Assembly: GCF_025947305.1 (NCBI RefSeq)
Contig: NZ_CP110009.1
Span: 2,087,501-2,151,500, forward strand
DNA from: Flavobacterium sp. N3904
Lineage (GTDB): Bacteria; Bacteroidota; Bacteroidia; Flavobacteriales; Flavobacteriaceae
Reading direction: 5' to 3'
DNA: 64,000 bases
Part shown: one piece after another, positions 33,213-43,615 of the stretch
Layout: each line of letters starts with the position of its first letter
Numbering within the stretch: position 1 is the first letter of the stretch
Translations under genes and position numbers: made by a program
The notes under the pieces: generated by a model
The model's database searches: none
What the model saw: the letters and a program-made list of their open reading frames with translations, nothing else
Told to the model about the DNA's origin: nothing

Positions 33213-36200
33213 TTCAACAAGTAAAAAAAAGTAAGTTTAAAAAAACAGTCGCTATTTATTTAGCCATGATGATTCTTTTAGAAACATTCCAGCCAATGCA
33301 AATTTATGCGTTGACAGGAGGACCGTCACAACCAGAGTTCCAGTCCTTCACACCTATAGGAACCTCGGATATGGTGGATTTGGCTAGCGGTGATTTGAAT
33401 TACAATATTCCTATTATGGATGTAGGTGGATATCCATTGAATCTAGCCTATAGTTCTGGTGTATCTATGGATCAAGAAGCTTCTTGGGTTGGATTGGGAT
33501 GGGATCTTAATGTAGGACAAATATCAAGACAGCTTAGAGGACTCCCTGATGATTTTAATGGGGATGAAATGATTTATGAGAATAACATGAAGCCCAATGT
33601 TACTATTGGTTCTAATGCTAATGTATTTTTTACTGCTTTTGGTGTTAAGGAGGCTAAAGCTAGTGTTGGAATTGGTATAAAGTATAATAATTATGATGGT
33701 CTTGGTGTAGCATTAAATGGAGGATTGACTTATCAGATAAATAATAATCTATCTGTTGGAATGAATCTTGAATCATCTGCTTCAGAAGGTGTTTCAGTAT
33801 CGCCGAGTGCCTCATTTTCTCAAAAAGTGGGAAGTACAAGTAATACAGATATTAATTTAGGACTTAATGCAGGGGTAAGTTATAATAGTAGAAAAGGTGT
33901 TGAAAGTGTAACTATAGGAGCCAATGTCTCAACTAAATCTTATCAAGATGATAATAAAGCAAAAATGGGTAAGATTACTCATTTTAATGAAGGTGGTTCT
34001 GGTTCAATATCTTACATTGATGCTTCTTTTACGCCAACTAAACGTGTGGGTATGGTGTCATCTAATTTTATGTTTAGTGCAAATATTGAAGGTGAATTTT
34101 GGGGTATTGAACCAGGGTTTAAATTTTCTGGTTATAGAACATCTCAAGGAATCAAAGAATCAGAGAAATACAAAGTTGAAAAAGCCTATGGTTTTGAAAA
34201 CACGTATTACGCTGGGAAGTCAGCTATTTTGGATTTTAACAGGGAAAAAGACAGAACATTCAATAAAAATTCCACTTCATTACCAATCACAAATAATACA
34301 TATGATATTTATAGTATTCAAGGGCAAGGAGTTTCAGGAATGTATCGTCCGTATAAGTCACAAGTAGGCTATGTATATGATAATGAGATTAATGATGATA
34401 GTGCTGGTGGCTCTTTGGGTTTAGAATTTGGTGCAGGTGGAGGTGTTCACTTTGGTGCTGATAAAACAGTTACATTAGGAAAAAGTTATACTAAATTATG
34501 GGAAAATTCAAATCCTGCTTTAGAACGATTTAAAGAAAAGAGAAAAGGGAATAGACCAGATTATGAAAAAGTTTTTTTTAAAAATATTGGAGGTTTTCAT
34601 ACCGATAACGAATTAAGTTTATTCAATACTGATTTAGGAAATTACAATCCAATAAAGCTTGACATAGTTGGAAGTGGATTTGATACCAAAACAAATTCAA
34701 ATTATTCTACCAATAAAGCAGTTATTACAAATAATAAACAGATTGTTCGGAAGGAAAGATTGTCCAGAAACCAATCTATTGAGAAATTAACTAAAGCAGA
34801 GGCTAAAAAATTTGGGTTCAAAACCCAGTTTAGTGATTTTGCCAAAGACAATCACACTGCCGAAATAAGAATTACAAAAGAGGGTGGTGAACGCTATATT
34901 TATGGTAGAGCTGCTTATAATTCGATTAAAAAAGAAACAACATTTGATGTGGGAAGTGCTCCAGAAGTTGATTCTAAAAAAGGATTGGTAAAATATCTTC
35001 CAGGAAAAGATAATTCAGCTAAAAACAGTCAAGAGGGAGATCAATATTTTAATAGGGTAACTACTCCTGCCTACGCTCATACTTATTTGCTAACATCTGT
35101 TTTATCCTCAGATTATCAGGATTTAAAAGGGGATGGGCCATCAGATGATGATTTGGGGACCTACACCAAATTTGAATATGAAAATAAAACAAAGGATCAT
35201 ATTTATAAGTGGAGAGTTCCTTTCGTTAAAGATTCGGCTAATTATGACGAAGGATTGCGCTCCAGCAAAAAAGACAATAAAGGGAATTATTTATATGGGG
35301 AAAAAGAGCTTTTATACATTAAAAAAATAGTGACCAAAACCCATATCGCTATTTTTTATCTTTCAGAAAGAAATGATGGGTATGGGGTAGAAGGAGAAAA
35401 TGGAGGATATGGAGATGTTAAAACTATTTCTAATTCTAAAATGTATAAGCTAGACAAGATCTCATTGTATTCTAAACCAGAATACTTAGCTAATGGTGAG
35501 AAAGCTATTCCAATAAAAGAAGCTCATTTTGAATATAATTATAGTCTTTGTCAAAAGATTGATAATAACATAAATACAATTAGGAAACAAAATGTTGGGC
35601 AACAGGGAAAGTTAACCCTTAGCAAAATTTATTTTACCTATAAAAATTCGAATATGGGGAAATTTACGCCCTATGTTTTTAATTACGGATTTAATCCTGA
35701 TTATGATATGAAGGCTTATGATGTATGGGGGAATTACAAACCAGTTGATAAAAATGTTGGTCTTGCTACAACAGACCCATTATCGAATGCCGAATATCCT
35801 TTTGTTGACCAAAAAAATAGACAGACTGCAGATCAATATACTTCGGCTTGGTTGCTAAAAACGATTCATTTACCATCGGGTGGGCAAATGGAATTAAATT
35901 ATGAATCGGATGATTATGGCAAGGTGCAGAATAAGGATGCCATGCAAATGTTTAAAGTAGTGGGTAGTGGCGATAAAGATGGACTTACCGCAGAAAATGT
36001 TAGTAGTACTGATAATACATTGAAAAATTTAGGTGAATATATTTATGTCGAGTTAGACCATAAAATCGTAGATAAGACTTCCAATAGTAATAAATCTATC
36101 TCAGAAATTTTTTACAATCAGTATTTAAAATCAATTGGTGACGAAGGTAATCCCCTATATTTTCGATTTATGCTTAATATGGTGAATCCTAATCCTTTAC

Positions 36201-38830
36201 CGGGGATTAATGGGACGGATAAATACGATTATGTTACGGGGTATACCAAGCTAAATCTAAATAAAAAAAAGAAGGACGATTGTGTTTTTAGTATAATTAA
36301 TGGAAAACAATATGTGGCCATACCACTTGAATACGTAGGAAAAGGAGATGGTTTTAATGGTAAAGCAGAAGTAAATCCCATCCAAAAAGCCGGTTGGAAT
36401 TTTGGAAGGCATAATTTGAATAGGTTGGTGTATAGTATGTATAATGAAGAGGACACTAAAAACCTAAAAGGAGTGGTTATGGAGCTTATTGGTATGTTTC
36501 CTACATTACTTGATATTTTTAAAAGTCCTAATGGCAAACTAAGGGAAACAGGAATTGCCAGTAAATTTGTTACGGGTAAATCGTGGATACGTTTAATGCA
36601 ACCTGATGCCAAGAAATTGGGTGGTGGTAGCAGAGTAAAAGAGATCAGTATTTATGACCAATGGGACGTAATGACTGGACATAAAGATAATGAGGTTTAT
36701 AAACAACATTATGGTCAAAAATATGCTTATAATACAGTCGACAGAAATGGGAATCCTACAGAAAATTCTTCAGGAGTAGCTACCTATGAACCTCTAGGAT
36801 GTAAGGAAAATCCATTTGTAAAGCCTTTTTATGATGTTAATAAACCAGATTTATTACTAGGACCTGATTCTGATAATTATGTGGAAGAACCGTTTGGTGA
36901 ATCTTTCTTTCCTGCTCCAAAAATCACATACAGTAGAGTGACTGTTAGTAATTTGTCTAGAAATAATAATGAAAATGTTTCAAATCCATTAATTATAAAA
37001 AAACATGCTACAGGTACAGTTGTAACAGAGTTTTACACATCTAGTGAATTTCCTACAATAGTGGATAGAACTGTGTTATCTGGAGGTCATAAATCATCAT
37101 CTGCCCTTGCAAGTCTTGTAGGGTTGCAGGTGAAGGATAATTTAACCTGGTCTCAAGGGTACTCTATTCATACTAATGATATGGATGGTAAAATGAAAAA
37201 CCAAAGGGTATATGGTGAAGGACAAAAAGAAGCAATATCCGGAGTAGACTATAATTATAATACTGTAGTCAAAAACGGTAATATAAATCAGGGGTTGCTA
37301 AACAATACCATACAAACAGTAGATTCCAAAGGTGCTATTTCTGAGAGGTTAGTTGGTGTTGACTATGATGTAATTAATGATTTTAGGGAAAGTAAGACTA
37401 CAAGCACTTCAGGAGGAATTGCTTTTAATTTAGCAACTTTACCTTTTACTCTTGTTGTTATTGTTGTACCAACCATAATTCCTAGTTATTCAAAACACGA
37501 GAGCCAGATACGTACTGCTGTAACTACAAAGGTGATTCACACTTCAGGAATCCTTTCGGAGAAAGTGGCTTATGATCTAGGGTCAAAAGTTTCAACCAAA
37601 AACCTAGCTTGGGATGCTGAAACAGGAGATGTATTGCTTACCGAAACGGTGAATGAATACAATGATAAATACTTTAATTTTAATTTCCCAGCGTATTGGA
37701 GTTATGACGGAATGAGTCAGGCAGCCAAGAATATTGGTTTGGAATGGAACGTTGCCAAAACGGGAAACAATCAGTATCAGTTTACTGGAGCTTATAACGC
37801 ATCAGATTACTTAATTGATGGTGACGAAGTGTATTTAAGTGGTATTGGAACTGATGGTAGAACCAAAAACGCACTTAAAGCTTGGGTAGTAAAAGTAAAT
37901 GCAGCTACTTTCCAGTTGTTGGATAAAGATGGTTTATTAATTAAAGGGAATATTGTTAATACAGGAACCATAAAAGTAATTCGTTCCGGTCACCGCAACC
38001 TGCAAATGGCTTCGATGGCAAGTGTGACCTCTATGCGTAATCCGTTGTATGATTATGATGCTAATAATAAAATAACGACAGTAAAAAAGAATATAGGAGA
38101 AAACCCTTTCTTTTCCACCTCTGCGAGTGATCGAATTGTAAATGCTTCTGCGATTGAATACAATGATATTTGGCCTTCACAATGTGAGTGTAATTTGCCT
38201 AGAATGTTTTTTTCAAACGGTAAACTGCAATTTGAATACGAAAAAGACAATAGTCTGGACGAACAAGAAGATATTATCAAGCGTTCTTACAATCCATATT
38301 TGTACAACATCCTTGGAAACTGGAGAGCCAATAAGTCCTATGCCTACCTAACAGGAAGAAACTACACTATTGACCCAACACCTCGTAAAACAGGATATTT
38401 TGCAGATTTTGCACCTTTTTATATACTTACAGGAGGCAAATGGGGGATTACGGTCGATAATTATAAACGATGGACGTTTGCCTCACAGGTTACCCAATAC
38501 AATCCTTATGGACAAGAGGTAGAGAATAAAGATGCTTTAAACCGTTATTCTGCCGCTTTGTATGGGTACAACAATCGTTTCCCTGTGGCAGTTGCTTCCA
38601 ATACCAAATACAGTGAGCTGGCCTCGGATGGTTTTGAGGATTATGACTCTATTGCCTGTGCCAAACAATCTCATTTTGACTTTAAAGCGCAACTAAAAGT
38701 CAATGAAGTAAGTGTCTCTAACAAACAATCCCACACCGGAAGAAAAAGTTTGAAAGTAGAACCGAGTAAAAAAGCAGTATTAAAAAAACAAGTTGTTAGC
38801 TGTAACGCAGCGGGAGTAACCACTAAATAA
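33209..38830 (+). CDS. RHS-associated giant protein, component A
   Basis: 1873 residues. After a short hydrophobic leader (VAIYLAMMILLETFQPMQIYA) the N-terminus reads PIGTSDMVDLASGDLNYNIP and GLGWDLNVGQISRQLRGLPDD, the SpvB-like opening of Bacteroidota RHS proteins. A long beta-rich body follows. The end (about 1830-1873) reads SNKQSHTGRKSLKVEPSKK, which in related proteins leads into a carbohydrate-binding-like domain and a YDP...YEYD tail; that tail is missing here and a very similar one closes the LRR/vWA protein at 48106. So the gene seems shortened and its C-terminus relocated. Likely role: first part of a TcB/TcC-like cage for the toxin. Confidence 0.85.
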   Translation: MIQQVKKSKFKKTVAIYLAMMILLETFQPMQIYALTGGPSQPEFQSFTPIGTSDMVDLASGDLNYNIPIMDVGGYPLNLAYSSGVSMDQEASWVGLGWDLNVGQISRQLRGLPDDFNGDEMIYENNMKPNVTIGSNANVFFTAFGVKEAKASVGIGIKYNNYDGLGVALNGGLTYQINNNLSVGMNLESSASEGVSVSPSASFSQKVGSTSNTDINLGLNAGVSYNSRKGVESVTIGANVSTKSYQDDNKAKMGKITHFNEGGSGSISYIDASFTPTKRVGMVSSNFMFSANIEGEFWGIEPGFKFSGYRTSQGIKESEKYKVEKAYGFENTYYAGKSAILDFNREKDRTFNKNSTSLPITNNTYDIYSIQGQGVSGMYRPYKSQVGYVYDNEINDDSAGGSLGLEFGAGGGVHFGADKTVTLGKSYTKLWENSNPALERFKEKRKGNRPDYEKVFFKNIGGFHTDNELSLFNTDLGNYNPIKLDIVGSGFDTKTNSNYSTNKAVITNNKQIVRKERLSRNQSIEKLTKAEAKKFGFKTQFSDFAKDNHTAEIRITKEGGERYIYGRAAYNSIKKETTFDVGSAPEVDSKKGLVKYLPGKDNSAKNSQEGDQYFNRVTTPAYAHTYLLTSVLSSDYQDLKGDGPSDDDLGTYTKFEYENKTKDHIYKWRVPFVKDSANYDEGLRSSKKDNKGNYLYGEKELLYIKKIVTKTHIAIFYLSERNDGYGVEGENGGYGDVKTISNSKMYKLDKISLYSKPEYLANGEKAIPIKEAHFEYNYSLCQKIDNNINTIRKQNVGQQGKLTLSKIYFTYKNSNMGKFTPYVFNYGFNPDYDMKAYDVWGNYKPVDKNVGLATTDPLSNAEYPFVDQKNRQTADQYTSAWLLKTIHLPSGGQMELNYESDDYGKVQNKDAMQMFKVVGSGDKDGLTAENVSSTDNTLKNLGEYIYVELDHKIVDKTSNSNKSISEIFYNQYLKSIGDEGNPLYFRFMLNMVNPNPLPGINGTDKYDYVTGYTKLNLNKKKKDDCVFSIINGKQYVAIPLEYVGKGDGFNGKAEVNPIQKAGWNFGRHNLNRLVYSMYNEEDTKNLKGVVMELIGMFPTLLDIFKSPNGKLRETGIASKFVTGKSWIRLMQPDAKKLGGGSRVKEISIYDQWDVMTGHKDNEVYKQHYGQKYAYNTVDRNGNPTENSSGVATYEPLGCKENPFVKPFYDVNKPDLLLGPDSDNYVEEPFGESFFPAPKITYSRVTVSNLSRNNNENVSNPLIIKKHATGTVVTEFYTSSEFPTIVDRTVLSGGHKSSSALASLVGLQVKDNLTWSQGYSIHTNDMDGKMKNQRVYGEGQKEAISGVDYNYNTVVKNGNINQGLLNNTIQTVDSKGAISERLVGVDYDVINDFRESKTTSTSGGIAFNLATLPFTLVVIVVPTIIPSYSKHESQIRTAVTTKVIHTSGILSEKVAYDLGSKVSTKNLAWDAETGDVLLTETVNEYNDKYFNFNFPAYWSYDGMSQAAKNIGLEWNVAKTGNNQYQFTGAYNASDYLIDGDEVYLSGIGTDGRTKNALKAWVVKVNAATFQLLDKDGLLIKGNIVNTGTIKVIRSGHRNLQMASMASVTSMRNPLYDYDANNKITTVKKNIGENPFFSTSASDRIVNASAIEYNDIWPSQCECNLPRMFFSNGKLQFEYEKDNSLDEQEDIIKRSYNPYLYNILGNWRANKSYAYLTGRNYTIDPTPRKTGYFADFAPFYILTGGKWGITVDNYKRWTFASQVTQYNPYGQEVENKDALNRYSAALYGYNNRFPVAVASNTKYSELASDGFEDYDSIACAKQSHFDFKAQLKVNEVSVSNKQSHTGRKSLKVEPSKKAVLKKQVVSCNAAGVTTK

Positions 38831-38844
38831 GAAGTAAGACCAAG

Positions 38845-41800
38845 ATGAAATTAAAATATACATTAGTTTTTAGTATTATAAGTTTTTTTATTACAACGGG
38901 GGTGTTTTCTCAGGAACTTTCTGATCAAGAGATTGGATTTGATGTAACTGCAACTAGTCTCATGCTTAAGGAGCATGGGGTAAAAGACCAGGATCTTGCT
39001 CGTGAGATTACTTTACAGCGGGAGATGCAACTATTCCAGTATGTAGAAATGAAAAAGGTTGAGAACGGTATTTTGCAGAAAATTATGGATGAGCAAAGTG
39101 CTCAGGTCAGTACAAGTCATGTTGCTAATACTGCAAAAACAACATTTGTTGATATCCCACTAACAGAGCGGGACGCACTTATTGCTTTTTACAACAGTAC
39201 AGGAGGGCCAAATTGGACAAATACTCAAAGTAATAATAGGGTCTGGAATATCACTAATCCTAGCTCTGATGTATCGACATGGTATGGAGTTAGTGTAAGT
39301 AATGGACATATTGTCTCATTAAATCTTGATAGAAATAATCTAAAGGGAAAATTGTCAGATTTGAATGCTTTAACTTTCTTGAATTCTTTAAGCTTAAATG
39401 GTAATTATAATAATTTTGTTGGTAACAGTATGCCGTCTTGGTTTACAACAATGATTGGTTTAAACGTTTTAAGCATTCAGGGCTATGGTTTTACTGGACC
39501 AATACAAGATTTATCTGCCTTAATTAACCTTCAGTACTTGGATTTGATGGATAATAATTTTGGTGGAGGGACGGCAACTATGCCATCTTGGTTAACTGGG
39601 ATGGTTAGTTTGAGAAACTTGAGCCTTGTTCGTTGTAAATTTATTGGACCATTACCCAACTTATCTACATTAACAAATTTAGAATACCTGGCTTTGGCTG
39701 GTAATACTTTTGGTGCTACCATGCCTTCTTGGTTCAATACCATGCTTAGTTTGAGATATTTGTTTCTTTCAAATTGTAATTTTACGGGAAAAATACCTGA
39801 TCTGTCTCCATTAACTAATTTATTGTATTTAGAGTTAGGAAATGATTTTACTTTTGATATTCAACCTATGCCTTCTTGGATTAGTAAAATAGTTACGTTG
39901 CAATCTTTGTTTATTGGATATTGTAATCTTACAGGACCAATAGCGGATTTATCTAGATTAACAAATTTGAAATTCTTAACTTTATCTGGTAATAATTTTA
40001 ATTCAATTATTCCTTCTGAGTTGTATAATTTAAAAAAGTTGGAAAATATTAGTTTGAATAGTTGTAATTTAAAAGGGGAAATTTCTGTTAATATAGGAAA
40101 TTTAACAATGCTTAGATATCTAGCAATTTATAATAATAATTTAGAAGGTTCTGTCCCACTAGAAATTAACAAATTAAAAAACCTTAACGGCTTTTATTTA
40201 CAAAATAATAAATTAAGCGGAGTTATACCCAATTTTACAGCTTTGCCGTTACAGCAATTTATGATTAATGATAATAAATTTCGTTTTCTAGATTTTGTAA
40301 ATGAATTTTTGGCATACAAAGTAAAAATGCCAAATACTAATAATAATCCTTTTTACTACTCTCCCCAAGCTAAAATTAATACCCTAGAAACTATCACTAA
40401 ACCATCTGGACAGCCAGTAGATCTCAAAATGTATGCTGAAGGTGATACACGCTATTTGTCAGATGACACCTATCAATGGTTCAAAAATGGTACTGCGATT
40501 GCTGGCGCAACCAGTCGTATATATACCATACCTAGCCTGCTGGCAACAGATGCTGCTACTTATTTATGTAGATCTTATCATGCTTCAAACCCAGACATGT
40601 CTCCATTAGTCTTAGAAAGAGAGCCAATTACACTAAAAGTAATTAATTGCACCCCAGTTGCAGGAACCCTCAAAGCATCTGCTGAGAGTCCACCTGTAAA
40701 TGCTAGTGCTATATTTTCGTTAGAGACAGCAACAACAGGCTTAACCTATAAATGGACATTTTACGACGACACAAGTGGCACTATTGTAAAAGATGGTACT
40801 CAAACCGCTGCAACAGCATCACAATCCTATAGCGTACCTGGAAGCTATTTAGTAAGACTAGAGGTTACCGAGGCTAATGGTTGTACGACAAAGTTTGATA
40901 AAATAGTGAATGTAATTAATAGTTGTGTTGATTCCTATTCTCCAAATCGTAATGGCAGTATAAAAAGTCCTTATCCTTATGGAGATTATTCTGGTGTAAT
41001 ACTTAATAAATTAACCAATTTGTCATTTTACAGTTCGTCAGGAAGTACAAGCTTATCTTATCAATGGAATTTATTGGACTCTAATAATTTAGTAATAGCG
41101 TCTGGTAATCAAGCTATATTTCCTATTACTCTAACACTTGCAGGGGATTACAAAGTAACTTTGCGTGTTTCGGATGCTACGGGATGTTCTTCTTTTGTAA
41201 AAAATCTAAAGACTAGAGATGCCAATGCGTGTATTGTTCCTATTGACGAGCGTAATGGATATATCTCAGATGTTAATAATAGTAATAAACTTTTAGTTAA
41301 TTCTGCAACTTCTATTGCACTTGTTCCTTCTGGTTACACTCCTTCTGGTTTTACCTATAAATGGGATTTTGTTAAACTAAATGGAGAGATAGTTCTTTCT
41401 GGTAATCAAGATACATTTTCTGTAACTCCTAATGAAATAGGGGATTATAAAATTAATTTGCAAATCAAGGATCCAAACGGTTGTACTACAGATTATACAA
41501 GAGATTATAAAGTTATGGATATATGTAGTTTTAGCGCGGATGATGAACAATTTTCGATTACTACATCAGATGAATATAATTTATCTAACACTTATTTTGT
41601 CCAAATAAATGAATCAAAAGATTTTTCCGCTAATGAGTATTCTGGAGCGAATATAGACAATTTTACTTTTAAATGGAGTTTGTTAAATCCGAGTGGAGAA
41701 TTAGTAAGTACAAGTACAAATGATACATTTTCAGCAGCTTTTACGATTCCAGGTTATTATAGAATTGCATTAGAACTTATAAATAAAATCACTGGATGTA

Positions 41801-43572
41801 AAAGGCTTTCTGCTAAAGAAGTTGGTTGTTTAATAGGGAACAGTTGTACAGAATTGAATCCAAAATCAGTAGTGGTTAAAGATTTATTAAAAAATCTGAT
41901 AAAAAAATTGCTTACAAGAACAATTAAAGGTGAAACAGACGCTCAAATCAATGCAAGTCCAACTTCTCCCGAATTTTTGGCACTTAAGCAGTATATAACA
42001 AAGGGTGTAGGAGATAATATATATAATTATAAATATTCAAAAAATGAAGTAAGTTCTGTTCGGCCATATGCAGAAACGATTGATTTTTCTTTCTCCCCAG
42101 ATAGATTATCGGATATTCATCTTGACTTTTATTGGGGGATATCTAGTTATGCTACTTATGAATTAAGCGACGAGGAATTATCCAATAGATTGGATTATGA
42201 TGTTTTTATTGATTTGACTCAGTATATATCGTCTAATGACTATCTTATTTCCTGTAGGGTAGATATGGGAGGGAAAAATGCACAATCTGCCGTACGTCCA
42301 AATGAATGTCGAGAAGAATCCGAAGTTCGCTATATTGATTTTTGCCCAACAGATTGTACTCTTGCAGAAGGAGCCCTAAAATCGACTCCACAAGTTCTAA
42401 ATGCAAACGTAAATGCGAGTTTCTCTCTGGAAACGGTTGCAACAAATTTAACTTACGACTGGACTTTTTATAATTTAGACAATACTACAGCATTAGCTAA
42501 AGCGACAACTGCTCTTGCAACACAATCTTTCACTGCAGCAGGAAGATATCGCGTGGTCTTAAAGGTTAAGGATGACAAAGGTTGTGAGACTCCATTTGAA
42601 ACTTTTACAACAGTGCTTCCAGCGTGTACACCTATAACAGGAGTTATTAAAATGAGTTCTGGAGTTACACCAACGCCAACACCAAATCCGACGCCAGTTC
42701 CAACACAATCGTATTGGTATCAAGCAGTGCATCCTATTAATCATTCTGGTACTGATTATGTAGTTTATATTGACGGCAATGGGATAAAACAAACCTATAC
42801 ATTAACTAGGACTGAATCTGGAGATAATGCTCCGTGTGCCGAAATTATTGCATCGAGTATAGTCAATCATTCAGGCGCAGTACCCTGTGTTTTGAGTTGC
42901 AATGAGTACGAAATTGCTGGAGGAACCAATGGTAGGACAGTATCTTTTACAAACTGCGATGGTATGAGCCAGACGGTTATTGTGCCAGCAGGAGATTCTT
43001 TACCAGTTTGCTCAAGAATGGTTATTGGCGGTGCAACTTTAATAGGTCCTTGTGATGCGGGTTCTGTGGTTACGCCAACGCCAACGCCAACCCCGACGCC
43101 TGCACCAACCGCACTAATTGGCTTCTCAAAAGTAGGTGTATCAGAAAGTTTTCCAGGTAATTTATACCCCAATGGTGGAAATTTCTTGTATGCTATAGGA
43201 CACGCAGATATCCAATTGGATGGTTTAGGAATTGTAAAAGGGGATTCAGTTACAATAGAATTTCAATATTATTCTAGTTTTACACCAACTCATTATTATA
43301 ATATAAGCTATCCAGGGATAAATAGCGCTTTTGTTCCATTACCACTTTACACACCTACAAGGATTACTATTGTTTATAATGGTATTGATAAAACTATTGG
43401 AATCAATCTTTTATCTCCATTTTCACAATTCTTAAAATCCAATAAATCTGGAACGGCATCGCTTAGTATTGTTTCTGTAAATGGTGCATCTATGCAAATT
43501 GATACAAATAATAATTCTTTACAATTAATATCTCCTGCAACAGCTGGTATTGGTGTTACTTTTAAAAAATAA
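38845..43572 (+). CDS. Secreted leucine-rich-repeat, Ig and PKD-like protein 1
   Basis: 1575 residues with signal peptide ending TTGVFSQ. A short helical domain (ELSDQEIGFDVTATSL...) is followed by plant-type LRRs (about 130-500; IVSLNLDRNNLKGKLSDLN, LKKLENISLNSCNLKGEI), an Ig-like domain with YQWFKNGTAIAGATSRIYTI (about 545-600), and several PKD-like domains with repeated C.P.GTLK, YKWTFYDD, TEANGCTTKFDK motifs. Two Pro-Thr-rich linkers (near 42670 and 43073) resemble microsatellites (ACGCCA). No T9SS sorting domain. Paralogue of the next gene. Could be a surface adhesin accompanying the RHS cage. Confidence 0.85.
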   Translation: MKLKYTLVFSIISFFITTGVFSQELSDQEIGFDVTATSLMLKEHGVKDQDLAREITLQREMQLFQYVEMKKVENGILQKIMDEQSAQVSTSHVANTAKTTFVDIPLTERDALIAFYNSTGGPNWTNTQSNNRVWNITNPSSDVSTWYGVSVSNGHIVSLNLDRNNLKGKLSDLNALTFLNSLSLNGNYNNFVGNSMPSWFTTMIGLNVLSIQGYGFTGPIQDLSALINLQYLDLMDNNFGGGTATMPSWLTGMVSLRNLSLVRCKFIGPLPNLSTLTNLEYLALAGNTFGATMPSWFNTMLSLRYLFLSNCNFTGKIPDLSPLTNLLYLELGNDFTFDIQPMPSWISKIVTLQSLFIGYCNLTGPIADLSRLTNLKFLTLSGNNFNSIIPSELYNLKKLENISLNSCNLKGEISVNIGNLTMLRYLAIYNNNLEGSVPLEINKLKNLNGFYLQNNKLSGVIPNFTALPLQQFMINDNKFRFLDFVNEFLAYKVKMPNTNNNPFYYSPQAKINTLETITKPSGQPVDLKMYAEGDTRYLSDDTYQWFKNGTAIAGATSRIYTIPSLLATDAATYLCRSYHASNPDMSPLVLEREPITLKVINCTPVAGTLKASAESPPVNASAIFSLETATTGLTYKWTFYDDTSGTIVKDGTQTAATASQSYSVPGSYLVRLEVTEANGCTTKFDKIVNVINSCVDSYSPNRNGSIKSPYPYGDYSGVILNKLTNLSFYSSSGSTSLSYQWNLLDSNNLVIASGNQAIFPITLTLAGDYKVTLRVSDATGCSSFVKNLKTRDANACIVPIDERNGYISDVNNSNKLLVNSATSIALVPSGYTPSGFTYKWDFVKLNGEIVLSGNQDTFSVTPNEIGDYKINLQIKDPNGCTTDYTRDYKVMDICSFSADDEQFSITTSDEYNLSNTYFVQINESKDFSANEYSGANIDNFTFKWSLLNPSGELVSTSTNDTFSAAFTIPGYYRIALELINKITGCKRLSAKEVGCLIGNSCTELNPKSVVVKDLLKNLIKKLLTRTIKGETDAQINASPTSPEFLALKQYITKGVGDNIYNYKYSKNEVSSVRPYAETIDFSFSPDRLSDIHLDFYWGISSYATYELSDEELSNRLDYDVFIDLTQYISSNDYLISCRVDMGGKNAQSAVRPNECREESEVRYIDFCPTDCTLAEGALKSTPQVLNANVNASFSLETVATNLTYDWTFYNLDNTTALAKATTALATQSFTAAGRYRVVLKVKDDKGCETPFETFTTVLPACTPITGVIKMSSGVTPTPTPNPTPVPTQSYWYQAVHPINHSGTDYVVYIDGNGIKQTYTLTRTESGDNAPCAEIIASSIVNHSGAVPCVLSCNEYEIAGGTNGRTVSFTNCDGMSQTVIVPAGDSLPVCSRMVIGGATLIGPCDAGSVVTPTPTPTPTPAPTALIGFSKVGVSESFPGNLYPNGGNFLYAIGHADIQLDGLGIVKGDSVTIEFQYYSSFTPTHYYNISYPGINSAFVPLPLYTPTRITIVYNGIDKTIGINLLSPFSQFLKSNKSGTASLSIVSVNGASMQIDTNNNSLQLISPATAGIGVTFKK

Positions 43573-43615
43573 ATGAGACAAAATACGATTCTATTAAAAA
43601 AATACTCCCATAAAA

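Noticed and set aside
42660..43110. ACGCCA-rich stretches as regulatory microsatellites
   Set aside because: They encode Pro-Thr linkers in frame, and hexanucleotide changes would keep the frame; length variation is possible but no phase variation is expected.
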